Of a stretch of DNA of 64,000 bases, positions 44,167 to 52,385 are shown piece after piece. The stretch is from Prevotella sp. tc2-28 (GTDB lineage Bacteria > Bacteroidota > Bacteroidia > Bacteroidales > Bacteroidaceae), in assembly GCF_900107705.1 (NCBI RefSeq), contig NZ_FNRE01000003.1:186001-250000 (forward strand), read 5' to 3'. The position numbers were made by a program, and so were the translations under genes. The notes under the pieces were generated by a model. It was not told the origin of the DNA, ran no database searches, and saw nothing but the letters and a program-made list of their open reading frames with translations. Numbering within the stretch: position 1 is the stretch's first letter; each line of letters opens with the position of its first letter.

Positions 44167-45624
44167 ATGATGAGAAAACTGATTCTTGCAGCGATTGCGC
44201 TCACGACAGCGGCAATCGTTTCATGTAGTGACAATACCAGCACATTAGGCAACACGCTGACCATAGAGGCAGACCAATATGACGTGCTGACGGACACCTT
44301 TGACGTGGCTACCCGCTCCATCAAACTCGACTCCGTACTGTCCAACAGCGTTTATAGTTACCTCGGTCGACTGAAAGACCCAGAGACGGGTTCCTATATC
44401 ACTAGCGACTACATGACCCAGTTCAACATACTGGACAACCAAGCATCTAAACTGTTCCCCGACGTTGACGAAATGATAGAAAAGGGAGCCGAGTTCCCGG
44501 GATATGCCGACTCTTGCTATGTCTCCATCGTTATCAACAGCTATCAAGGCGACTCGCTGGCTGCCATGAAACTGAGAATGATGGAACTGGGCAAGCCCGT
44601 GGAAGAAGGGGTTATCTACTACACCAACTTCGATCCTGAGAAGAAAGGCTATATCCGTCAGGACGACTATGCCATTGAACAAGACTACGTCTACTCGATG
44701 GTCGACCTGACTAATAGTGACAGTCTGCGCAACGTTTACCGAACAAAAGGTTATTACGAAAGCATTGACGTCCCCTTGAACAAGACATACATCGACAAGG
44801 ATGGCAATAGCTATATGAACTACGGTACTTATATCATGGAGACCTATTATAAGCATCCGGAGTATTTCAAGAATTCCCAGACCTTTATCCGTAAGGTATG
44901 CCCGGGGTTCTACTTCAAATGCATTGACGGACTGGGCGTTATGTCGGAAGTCGCCTACACCCAGCTAAGGGTTTTCTACCACTACTCCATCGGTGACGTA
45001 ATCTACTCAGTAAGCCGCAATTTCAACGGAACGGAGGAGGTATTGCAAACTACCCATATCACCAACGACAAGACACGCATCGACCCCTTGGTTGAAGACG
45101 ACGAATGTACCTATCTGAAGACGCCTGCGGGCATCTGTACGGAGGTTACACTGCCCGTCGAAAACATCAAGATGGGACATGAAAGCGACTCACTGACCTC
45201 TGCACGCATCGTTTTCAGCCGAATGACGGAGAAGAACGATTTCAGCGACTATGTATTGGAGGAGCCCACCAACCTGCTGATGGTGCCAAGCGACAGCCTT
45301 TACAGCTTCTTCGAACGTAACGGCATGCCCAACAACAAGACATCTTATCTGGCCACGTTCAACTCAACGTACAAGACCTATACATTCAACAACCTCTCCG
45401 CGCTGATTAACCACATGTGGGCACAACGCAACAAGACGCCCAACTGGAACAAGGTGATACTTATTCCCGTACAGGTGGAGACGACAGGTTCTTCTACAAC
45501 AACGACAACTGTGGCTACCGTTTCCAACGAGATGAACATCAACAGCGTAAGACTGGTAGGCGGAAAAGCCAACAAGCACCAGCCCGTACGCATCAGTATC
45601 ATCTACAACAGAGGATATGACTGA
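44167..45624 (+). CDS. DUF4270-family lipoprotein
   Basis: 485 residues. Lipoprotein signal (ALTTAAIVSC-S). The body (TLGNTLTIEADQYDVLTDTFDVATRSIKLDSVLS...YLGRLKDPETG) matches the DUF4270 pattern of Bacteroidales surface lipoproteins, function unknown. It is 53 nt after the glycogen synthase-like gene and is coupled to the small gene that follows (TGATG). Confidence 0.88.
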   Translation: MMRKLILAAIALTTAAIVSCSDNTSTLGNTLTIEADQYDVLTDTFDVATRSIKLDSVLSNSVYSYLGRLKDPETGSYITSDYMTQFNILDNQASKLFPDVDEMIEKGAEFPGYADSCYVSIVINSYQGDSLAAMKLRMMELGKPVEEGVIYYTNFDPEKKGYIRQDDYAIEQDYVYSMVDLTNSDSLRNVYRTKGYYESIDVPLNKTYIDKDGNSYMNYGTYIMETYYKHPEYFKNSQTFIRKVCPGFYFKCIDGLGVMSEVAYTQLRVFYHYSIGDVIYSVSRNFNGTEEVLQTTHITNDKTRIDPLVEDDECTYLKTPAGICTEVTLPVENIKMGHESDSLTSARIVFSRMTEKNDFSDYVLEEPTNLLMVPSDSLYSFFERNGMPNNKTSYLATFNSTYKTYTFNNLSALINHMWAQRNKTPNWNKVILIPVQVETTGSSTTTTTVATVSNEMNINSVRLVGGKANKHQPVRISIIYNRGYD

Positions 45625-45755
45625 TGGCAGATAATTTCCTGGAAAAGCACTACGAGGAGTACGAAGCGCGCAAGGCAGCCTATCTGCGTAAGAAGAAGCA
45701 TCTGCCCAAAATAAAGCATCATCTTCCGGAACGTCCAGAGGATGATGCCTTATAG
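45624..45755 (+). CDS. Small basic protein (43 residues), coupled to the DUF4270 gene
   Basis: Starts with MADNFLEKHYEEYEARKAAYLRK and ends PERPEDDAL. The ATG overlaps the upstream stop (TGATG). Charged helix followed by a Lys/His-rich stretch; no membrane helix. Similar micro-proteins with a MADNxLEK start occur in this group. Function unknown; the coupling makes a real gene likely. Confidence 0.7.
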   Translation: MADNFLEKHYEEYEARKAAYLRKKKHLPKIKHHLPERPEDDAL

Positions 45756-45776
45756 TATCTGACTCCTAGCGGTTGC

Positions 45777-48101
45777 CTATCCGACAATCGTATATTTCGC
45801 AAACTTCAAGAGCAGTTGCTTTGTGCCTGCATTCTTGAACTCCACGGTGGCTTTGGTGTTCTCGCCTGAGCCTTCAATCTTTATCACCCTGCCAATGCCA
45901 AAACGCTGGTGCTCAATGACGTTACCTTCTTGCAAGCCAATATTGCCGATGGCTGACTGGGCGCGTGGCGCCTCTTGACGGACAGGCACCAGACGAGGTT
46001 TCGGTTCTGCCATAAACTGGGTGGCAACAGGGCGTGGGTTCTGAACGGGACGACGGTAACTTGCGGAACTGCCAAAGCTCGGTGCTGTCGTACGGCTGCT
46101 CATACCAGGCAAGCCCGAATTTCCTTCTACCCGCAGCAGACTCGGGTCAATATCCTTGATGAATCGCGACGGGGTGTCATACTCCATCTTACCATAGCGA
46201 AAGCGGTTCTGCGCACAGGTCAGAATGCAATGTTTCTCCGCACGCGTGATGGCCACATACAGCAGACGACGCTCTTCCTCCAACTCACGGGCAGAGTTCA
46301 CACACATGGGTGACGGGAAGATATTCTCCTCCAAGCCGACGACAAACACAGTAGGGAACTCCAAGCCCTTGGCTGAGTGAATGGTCATCAACGTCACCTT
46401 AGGCTGTTCCTCGTCACCCTCACTGTCCAGGTCGGTCAGCAAGGCCACCTCCTGCAAGAAGTCACTCAGTCCCAGTTCCTCCTCGCGGCCTTCCTCTCTG
46501 CGACTCTCCACAAAGTCCTGCATACCGCCCAGGAATTCCTCCAGATTTTCCTGTCGCGACAAGTCCTCCGGGTTGTTCGAGCTATAGATATCCTTGCTGA
46601 TGCCACTCTCCATAATGATGCTGTGACCCAGTTCGTAGGCATCCTCTTTATCAATGCGCTCACGCCATCCCTCTATCAGCTGTTTGAACGCCTCCAGTTT
46701 CGTCAGCGTTCCCTTGGCCAATTTCAAGTCGAAGACGATTGGCTGACTGATGACCTGCCACAGGCTGACATTGTTTGCGTTGGCTGTCTCTACAATCTTA
46801 CCCACCGTTGTATCTCCGATGCCACGAGTCGGATAGTTGATGATGCGTCGCAAAGCCTCCTCGTCATTGGGGTTTGCCACCACGCGGAAATAGGCTATCA
46901 CATCCTTGATCTCCTTGCGCTGATAGAAGCTCAAGCCTCCATAGATACGATATGGAATACCATCCTTGCGCATCTGTTCCTCGAACGAACGGCTCTGGGC
47001 ATTCGTACGGTAGAGAATGGCAAAATCACTATACTCACACCTATCCTGCCTGCGTAACCGTTTGATATCGTTGCACACGATGATTGCCTCCTCCTTATCG
47101 CTGTAGGCGGGTTTCAAGGTCAGGCGCTCGCCCTGTTCATTCTCGCTGAACACATCCTTGTGAATCTGCCGTTCGTTCTTGCGTATCAAGCTGTTGGCAG
47201 CCTGCACGATAAGTTGTGTCGAACGGTAGTTCTGTTCCAGCTTATACAACTTCGCACCATTGTACTGCTTCTGGAAGTCCAGGATATTGTCAATGTTAGC
47301 CCCACGGAAACTATAGATACTTTGTGCATCGTCGCCAACCACACAGACGCGTCCATGCTCCTTGGTCAGTTGCAGCACGATGGCCTGTTGCGCAAAATTC
47401 GTATCCTGATACTCGTCCACCAGCACGTATTGGAATCGCTCCACATACTTCTGGCGAATGTCCTCGTGGTCTCTCAGCAGCACGAAAGTATATACCAGCA
47501 GGTCGTCAAAGTCCATCGCATTCGCCTGTCGGCATCTTTCCGCGTACCTATTATATATATTAGTCACCATGGGGCGCTTATGCTGAATATCATCCTTCGA
47601 CCACGAACTGACGGCATACTGCTGAGGGAGCAGCAAGTGGTTCTTCGCCATCGATATACGGTCAGCCACCGAAGCAGCCTTGTACACCTTGTCGTCAAGT
47701 TGCATTTCCTTGATGATGCTCTTCACCAGCGAACGAGAGTCCGACTGGTCATAGATAGTGAAATTGGAGCCAAAACCAATCTGCTCAGCCTCAGCCCTCA
47801 AAATGCGGGCGAATACCGAGTGGAACGTTCCCATCTGCAGACGCATAGCACGCTCTTGGCCAACCAGTCTGCCTATGCGCTCCTTCATCTCACGTGCGGC
47901 CTTGTTGGTAAACGTCAGCGCGAGAATATTCCACGGAGCCATATTGTACTGCGCTAGCAAATAGGCTATCTTATACGTCAGCACACGCGTCTTTCCCGAA
48001 CCAGCACCGGCAATCACCAGCTGTGGACCGTCGCAATATACCACCGCCTCCCGCTGACTCTCGTTCAGTTGCGCCAACAAACTATCATCGAAATCTCCCA
48101 T
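45777..48101 (-). CDS. pcrA: UvrD/PcrA-type ATP-dependent DNA helicase
   Basis: 774 residues of superfamily 1A. Motifs in order: Q motif (LNESQREAVVYCDG), Walker A (AGAGSGKTRVL), Walker B (VLVDEYQDTNFAQQ), GDDAQSIYSFRGA, YRSTQLIV, VTLMTIHSAKGLEFPTVFVVGLEE and RRLLYVAITRAEKHC. The C terminus has the PcrA-like EGNVIEHQRFGIGRVIKIEG Tudor-type tail. It works in nucleotide excision repair and replication restart. Confidence 0.96.
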   Translation of the reverse strand: MGDFDDSLLAQLNESQREAVVYCDGPQLVIAGAGSGKTRVLTYKIAYLLAQYNMAPWNILALTFTNKAAREMKERIGRLVGQERAMRLQMGTFHSVFARILRAEAEQIGFGSNFTIYDQSDSRSLVKSIIKEMQLDDKVYKAASVADRISMAKNHLLLPQQYAVSSWSKDDIQHKRPMVTNIYNRYAERCRQANAMDFDDLLVYTFVLLRDHEDIRQKYVERFQYVLVDEYQDTNFAQQAIVLQLTKEHGRVCVVGDDAQSIYSFRGANIDNILDFQKQYNGAKLYKLEQNYRSTQLIVQAANSLIRKNERQIHKDVFSENEQGERLTLKPAYSDKEEAIIVCNDIKRLRRQDRCEYSDFAILYRTNAQSRSFEEQMRKDGIPYRIYGGLSFYQRKEIKDVIAYFRVVANPNDEEALRRIINYPTRGIGDTTVGKIVETANANNVSLWQVISQPIVFDLKLAKGTLTKLEAFKQLIEGWRERIDKEDAYELGHSIIMESGISKDIYSSNNPEDLSRQENLEEFLGGMQDFVESRREEGREEELGLSDFLQEVALLTDLDSEGDEEQPKVTLMTIHSAKGLEFPTVFVVGLEENIFPSPMCVNSARELEEERRLLYVAITRAEKHCILTCAQNRFRYGKMEYDTPSRFIKDIDPSLLRVEGNSGLPGMSSRTTAPSFGSSASYRRPVQNPRPVATQFMAEPKPRLVPVRQEAPRAQSAIGNIGLQEGNVIEHQRFGIGRVIKIEGSGENTKATVEFKNAGTKQLLLKFAKYTIVG

Positions 48102-48121
48102 ACCTTTTTTCTTTTAGCCCA

Positions 48122-48153
48122 CAAATTTACAAAGAATCCATGAGATAACCAAA
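48122..48153 (-). promoter_or_regulatory. Promoter of the helicase gene
   Basis: TTTG, 20 nt, TAAATTTG (48129-48122) on the minus strand, 20 nt before the ATG. Confidence 0.6.
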
Positions 48154-48239
48154 TTTGTTTTCAGTTCTTCACTTACTTAATTCATCAATATGCCAAATTT
48201 TTGCATTTTGCCATATTACCATATTTTTCATCAAATTCT

Positions 48240-48269
48240 TTGCCGTTCCAGAATCTTTTACTATCTTTG
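48240..48269 (+). promoter_or_regulatory. Promoter of the structured leader and BspA-like gene
   Basis: TTG (48240-48242), exactly 19 nt, TATCTTTG (48262-48269). The start codon is about 290 nt downstream, by far the longest leader in this window. Confidence 0.8.
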
Positions 48270-48272
48270 CAA

Positions 48273-48529
48273 GCAGAACAATAATGTTTAACCCCTAAAA
48301 CGATAGTTGCCTATGGGCTGAAGAAAGATATAAATTTAAAAAGGACATATAGGATGAATATCCACTTTTAGATTCTTGTTGTTCGAAATCGGCAAAATTT
48401 CACAAACAGTTTCAAGAACTGAAGTTGGAGTTCGCGCCTGATGGCGTGGGCTTTTACTCGTTTAAGAAACTAGGTGTTTGCCGATACCTGAACAACGTAG
48501 ACGAAGTAAGTAGTCCACGTTTTCTTTTT
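48273..48529 (+). ncRNA. Structured leader RNA or independent ncRNA before the BspA-like gene
   Basis: Long-range stem: GTTGTTC (48378-48384) with GAACAAC (48490-48496), and ATCGGCAAA (48388-48396) with TTTGCCGAT (48477-48485), 16 bp in all. Inside it are three hairpins: CAGTT/AACTG (48407-48421), a 9-bp stem closed by TGAT (48430-48451), and GTTT-AAG-AAAC flanked by CT/AG (48457-48473). Then comes a terminator-like hairpin, CGTaGAC/GTCcACG, with TTTTCTTTTT (48496-48529), 33 nt before the start codon. This may be an attenuator-type regulator or a separate RNA. The family is not recognised. Confidence 0.7.
48496..48529 (+). terminator. Terminator-like hairpin at the end of the leader
   Basis: Six base pairs with one A-C mismatch around a 10-nt loop, then TTTTCTTTTT. 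The first base of the stem is also the last base of the long-range leader helix, so the two structures abut. Confidence 0.45.
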
Positions 48530-48562
48530 GTATATATTCAATCTAAAAACAATATTAAAACT

Positions 48563-50080
48563 ATGATGATTATGAAAAAACAACTACTTTTACTCGCTAT
48601 GATTTTGCTACCTTTGGTGGCGAATGCTCACGACATTGAAGTTCAGAATGCCGATGGTGTGACTATTTATTACAACTACACTAATAATGGTACGGAACTA
48701 TCAGTCACCTTTAAGGGGGCTAAATACAATTATTATTCAAACGAATATCAAGGCAATGTTGTTATCCCTGAGGAAGTAAACTACATGAACAGGACACGCA
48801 AGGTGACGAGCATTGGAAATTCTGCGTTCTCTGATTGCTCTAGCCTTACCTCTATCACCATCCCCAATGGTGTGACGAGCATTGGAGGTAGTGCGTTCTC
48901 TGGTTGCTCTGGCCTCACCTCCGTCACCATCCCCAACAGTGTGACGAGCATTGGAAATAGTGCGTTCTCTGGTTGCTCTGGCCTCACCTCCGTCACCATC
49001 CCCAACAGCGTGACGAGCATTGGAAATGATGCGTTCCATGGTTGCTCTAGCCTTAACTCCTTCACCATCCCCAATAGCGTGACGACTATAGGAGAACGCG
49101 CATTCCATGGTTGCTCTAGCCTTACCTCTTTAACCATCCCCAATAGCGTGACGAGCATTGGAGATCGTGCGTTCGAGGGTTGCTCTGGCCTTACCTCCGT
49201 CACCATCCCCAATAGTGTGACGTTCATCGGAGTTTATGCGTTCAGTAATTGCTCTGGCCTCACCTCTATCACCATCCCCAACAGTGTGACGAGAATTGGA
49301 TATTATGCGTTCAGTAATTGCTCTGGCCTTACCTCCGTCACCATCGGCAATAGTGTGACGAGCATTGGAGATCGTGCGTTCGATGGAGTCGATATTCCAA
49401 CTATCATTTCTCTGATAGAGAATCCATTTAAGATAACAGGAAAGACATCGGATTATAGAACTTTTACACAAAACACATTCAATAATGCGACGCTGTATGT
49501 TCCGAAGGGTACTATAGATAAGTACAAGGCAACTGATGGTTGGAAAGACTTCCTGTTTATTGAAGAAGGAACGGGCGGTGGTGACACACCAACTACGCAG
49601 AAGTGCGAGAAGCCTACCATCAGCTATGAGAATGGAAAACTAACGTTTAGTAGTGCTACAGATGGCGCCGTCTGCCAATACTCCATAACCGATACGGACA
49701 TCAAGGCTGGAAGTGGAAATGAGGTGCAGCTAAACGTCACTTATACCATCAGTGTCTATGCCACCAAGTCGGGCTACGACAACTCTGAAACAGCAACGGC
49801 TACCCTTTGCTGGATAGATGCTACACCACAGACGGAAGGTATCACCAACGGCATCGCCAACATCCCTGCCCAGGCTGTACTGATTCAAAGTGAGGGTGGA
49901 GCCATTCACGTGCAAGGTGTAGATGAAGGCACGCAGGTCAATGTATATAGCGTCAATGGCACTCAGGCTGGTTCAGCTATCAGTCAGAGTGGTGCAGCAA
50001 CTATCAATACGAACCTACAACCTGGCTCTATCGCCATCGTAAAGATTGGCCAAAAGAGCGTTAAAGTCGTGATTAAGTGA
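48563..50080 (+). CDS. BspA-like leucine-rich repeat surface protein
   Basis: 505 residues from MMIMKKQL, with a signal peptide ending near VANAH. Eight 23-residue repeats of the Treponema pallidum/BspA type (VTSIGNSAFSGCSGLTSVTI) plus a ninth incomplete one lie at nt 48803-49400. A proline-rich end and Ig-like domain follow (PTISYENGKLTFSSATDGAVCQYSI). The C terminus (VNVYSVNGTQAGSA...SVKVVIK) resembles a type IX secretion sorting domain. Such proteins bind host proteins or other bacteria. The frame is open upstream into the leader, but the signal peptide fixes the start. Confidence 0.9.
   Translation: MMIMKKQLLLLAMILLPLVANAHDIEVQNADGVTIYYNYTNNGTELSVTFKGAKYNYYSNEYQGNVVIPEEVNYMNRTRKVTSIGNSAFSDCSSLTSITIPNGVTSIGGSAFSGCSGLTSVTIPNSVTSIGNSAFSGCSGLTSVTIPNSVTSIGNDAFHGCSSLNSFTIPNSVTTIGERAFHGCSSLTSLTIPNSVTSIGDRAFEGCSGLTSVTIPNSVTFIGVYAFSNCSGLTSITIPNSVTRIGYYAFSNCSGLTSVTIGNSVTSIGDRAFDGVDIPTIISLIENPFKITGKTSDYRTFTQNTFNNATLYVPKGTIDKYKATDGWKDFLFIEEGTGGGDTPTTQKCEKPTISYENGKLTFSSATDGAVCQYSITDTDIKAGSGNEVQLNVTYTISVYATKSGYDNSETATATLCWIDATPQTEGITNGIANIPAQAVLIQSEGGAIHVQGVDEGTQVNVYSVNGTQAGSAISQSGAATINTNLQPGSIAIVKIGQKSVKVVIK
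48803..49354 (+). repeat. Eight 69-bp tandem repeats in the BspA-like gene
   Basis: Units begin GTGACGAGCATTGGA and differ at few positions; neighbouring units 2 and 3 are nearly identical in DNA. This allows repeat number to change by recombination or slippage. Confidence 0.9.
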
Positions 50081-50127
50081 GAATAAAGCAGAGCTCTGGG
50101 TCGTGATTAAGTAAGAGAAGAACCAAC

Positions 50128-50207
50128 ATTTCTCCGAAAGTAATTTCAATTACTCCGAATAGAAATTAAATTTCTCCAAAAGTAACGAAAATTACTTTCG
50201 GAGAAAT
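50128..50207. repeat. 19-bp perfect inverted repeat with 42-bp spacer
   Basis: ATTTCTCCGAAAGTAATTT at 50128-50146 is exactly complementary to 50189-50207. The spacer holds further partial copies of the TTTCTCC and TACTCCGAA words. Confidence 0.85.
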
Positions 50208-50212
50208 AGAAA

Positions 50213-50484
50213 TTTCAATTTTACCCTAACATCCTAACCTTTTTGCGTCAAACCACGATATACAGGGTGTTTGAGCACGTTAGGGACAAAGGGTTGTCCC
50301 TAACCTCTCCCTAACGTTTTTGCCTCTGGAGACTCACATCATTGAAACCCCAAGGTGAAAATGTAATAGGTTACCCAAAATGTGAGGGAGACGTTAGGGA
50401 GAACTAAAAAGGGTAACGTGGTTCAAACGCCCTGTACATCGGCATTTGAGAGGGGTGACGTTAGGGTGTTAGGGTAAATTTGAA
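50213..50484. repeat. Large imperfect palindrome with GTTAGGG/CCCTAAC words
   Basis: The left arm (TTTACCCTAACATCCTAAC..., 50213-50285) matches the reverse complement of the right arm (50400-50484), including an internal CAGGGTGTTTGAGCACGTTA versus CAGGGCGTTTGAACCACGTTA (read from the opposite strand). Between them lie more inverted GTTAGGG/CCCTAAC copies. No coding frame. Confidence 0.75.
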
Positions 50485-50582
50485 AAAACTTTTTTCTGCG
50501 TCGAATAAGGGACACTTATTGATCAATAAGGAACGGTTATTGCAAAATAACCTTGGGTATTAATGGTAGCCGGGAGTCCGTA

Positions 50583-50606
50583 GGCTTCGGACTCTCAGTC
50601 CGAGCC
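50583..50606. repeat. GC-rich hairpin TCGGACT/AGTCCGA
   Basis: GGC-t-TCGGACT, loop CTC, AGTCCGA-GCC: ten pairs with one bulge. The words TTCGGACT and CAGT(T/C)CG recur in the following 25 nt. Confidence 0.65.
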
Positions 50607-50641
50607 GTTCGGACTGGCAGTTCGTCGGGACGGACAAAAAA

Positions 50642-50671
50642 AAGAGGCTGACTCAATGTGGTCGGCCTCTT
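50642..50671 (-). terminator. Terminator of the bamD-rpoZ-DUF4293 operon
   Basis: AAGAGGCTGAC pairs with GTCGGCCTCTT (one G-U) around 8 nt, with at least eight T on the minus-strand 3' side. It lies just past the DUF4293 stop. Confidence 0.85.
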
Positions 50672-50684
50672 TTGTGTATCAGTT

Positions 50685-51035
50685 TTATCGAATGCGGTCA
50701 GCTGAGCGGACTAGCTTTTCATCTGCAATGATGCCTCGTCGTGCCAAGAAGCACAGGATGGCTGCAATGATGGGGAAGCAGGCTGTGATGGGCAATTGCT
50801 CGGCGGCTTTACCTTGCTGGATAAGCGCTGCCAATGCAATGTACCATGCGAAGTTGGCAACGATGCTTACCAGACAGAGGGTGGCCTGTCGCTTGCGGTT
50901 CTTATAAAGGAATATGGCGTAGAGGGCTATAGCCGATGCGAAAATCTGTATCACGAAAAGGGGCCATGCCTGAAAATGTACCATTCCCAAGATAACGGCA
51001 ACGAGCAGGAATAGCGTTTGCTTGCGCTGTATCAT
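50685..51035 (-). CDS. DUF4293-family membrane protein
   Basis: 116 residues with four hydrophobic helices, starting MIQRKQTLFLLVAVILG, as is typical of DUF4293. Function unknown. It is the last gene after bamD and rpoZ, an arrangement repeated across Bacteroidales, 6 nt after rpoZ. Confidence 0.88.
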   Translation of the reverse strand: MIQRKQTLFLLVAVILGMVHFQAWPLFVIQIFASAIALYAIFLYKNRKRQATLCLVSIVANFAWYIALAALIQQGKAAEQLPITACFPIIAAILCFLARRGIIADEKLVRSADRIR

Positions 51036-51041
51036 ACCGGA

Positions 51042-51383
51042 TTAGTCGTTAGCTTGCATTTGAGCCTCATGGGCAGGATCACGCCAATAAATCTTGTTCT
51101 CTACAAACTCTTGCGTTGCCAGGAGTGATGGTTTCGGCAGCTTCTCATAATAGCGTGAAATCTCTATCTGTTCGCGGTTCTCGAAGACCTCCTCGAGAGA
51201 ATCGTTATAGGAAGCGAACTCTGCCAGTTTCTTTGACAGGTCTTCCTTGATCTGAATGCTAATCTGGTTGGCACGCTTAGAGATAATGGCGACACTCTCG
51301 TAGATGTTGCCAGTCTCTTCACAAAGATCCATAATGTTGCGGGTAACGGTGTTTACCGGTGCTTTTGATTTCTTGTAATCCAT
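51042..51383 (-). CDS. rpoZ: RNA polymerase omega-like subunit, Bacteroidetes type
   Basis: 113 residues. The segment ETGNIYESVAIISKRANQISIQIKEDL is the omega/Rpb6 core; the flanks (APVNTVTRNIMDLC; ENKIYWRDPAHEA) are typical for Bacteroidetes. It helps assemble RNA polymerase. Between bamD and DUF4293. Confidence 0.9.
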   Translation of the reverse strand: MDYKKSKAPVNTVTRNIMDLCEETGNIYESVAIISKRANQISIQIKEDLSKKLAEFASYNDSLEEVFENREQIEISRYYEKLPKPSLLATQEFVENKIYWRDPAHEAQMQAND

Positions 51384-51441
51384 CTTTATTATTTGTTTGA
51401 CTATTTACGTTTTGACTATTTTCTGTTGTCACTTTAACCAT

Positions 51442-52269
51442 TTAATCGCCGGTGATGCGCTTGCATTTTGCGATATATTTCTGAGCAGTTTCACACTCCT
51501 TGGAATCGGGAAACTCGTTGAGGAATCCGTAGCACTCATCCTCAGCCTCACGATAGCGGTCTATGCGCTTTTCCTCAGAGCTATTCTCAGCCAACTGGTA
51601 CTTGCTCTTCATGATGAGGACGGAGAATTTCTCGCGCAAATCCGTATAGGGATAAGCCTTGAGGGCGTTCTGAGCCGTGATGATACATGACTCGTAGTTC
51701 GACTCGGTATTGGAGTTGATATTACCGAAATAACCACCCAGGTTGTAATAGAGCTTAGCTGACAGATATTCCTTTTGAACCAAGTTGTCCTGCAAGACGA
51801 AAAGATGCTGCTGGGCATCTTCACGGCGTGGAGAGTCAGGATAGTTGTCAATGAAGTTCTGGTAGGCATTGATAGCAGCAATCGTAGGACTCTGGTCCAA
51901 ACGCGGCTCGGGAACATTCTCGTAGAGAGACTGACCGATGTAGAAAGAAGCCTGCTCAGCAAAGTCGCCCTTGGGATAGCTGCTGTAATACTTTCGGAAG
52001 GTGGCACTGGCAGCATCGTAGTCGCGGTTGCAGTATTGTGCCATTCCCAGCATATAAAGGCTCTCCTGGGCATTTCCACGTCCTTTCTGGACGGTGACCA
52101 GTTCTTGCAGCAAGGCAGCACTCTGCTGGAACTTACCCTTGGCATAGCATTCTTTGGCATATTCGTACTTATAAGCGTTGTCGGCAACCTTATAAACACG
52201 GTTAAACTCAGTAGCACATCCAGTAAACAGGACAGCCATGCAGAGCGTTATGATATTGTTCTTTTTCAT
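51442..52269 (-). CDS. bamD: BamD-like outer-membrane assembly lipoprotein
   Basis: 275 residues. Lipoprotein signal MKKNNIITLCMAVLFTGC-A, then TPR repeats (YEYAKECYAKGKFQQSAALLQELV; YDAASATFRKYYSSYPKGDFAEQASFYIGQSLYE). It is part of the BAM complex at the inner face of the outer membrane. The start at M12 of the longer frame is required because the -7 element (52290-52297) lies inside the region before it. Confidence 0.93.
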   Translation of the reverse strand: MKKNNIITLCMAVLFTGCATEFNRVYKVADNAYKYEYAKECYAKGKFQQSAALLQELVTVQKGRGNAQESLYMLGMAQYCNRDYDAASATFRKYYSSYPKGDFAEQASFYIGQSLYENVPEPRLDQSPTIAAINAYQNFIDNYPDSPRREDAQQHLFVLQDNLVQKEYLSAKLYYNLGGYFGNINSNTESNYESCIITAQNALKAYPYTDLREKFSVLIMKSKYQLAENSSEEKRIDRYREAEDECYGFLNEFPDSKECETAQKYIAKCKRITGD

Positions 52270-52289
52270 CAACAATCGATTTTGACGTG

Positions 52290-52297
52290 CAAAATTA
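52290..52297 (-). promoter_or_regulatory. -7 element of the bamD operon
   Basis: TAATTTTG on the minus strand, 20 nt before the chosen bamD start. Confidence 0.6.
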
Positions 52298-52371
52298 ATC
52301 ATTTTCCCGCGAAAAGCAATGGTTTTTTGATAAAAATTAGGGAAATTAGCAGCGAATTAGGATATTTTTCG

Positions 52372-52379
52372 TACTTTTG
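52372..52379 (+). promoter_or_regulatory. -7 element of uvrB, implying a leaderless mRNA
   Basis: TACTTTTG ends 6 nt before the ATG at 52386. Confidence 0.62.
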
Positions 52380-52385
52380 CATGAT

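Noticed and set aside
48803..49400. Regular 69-bp direct repeats as a CRISPR array
   Set aside because: There are no unique spacers; the repeats are in frame and encode leucine-rich units.
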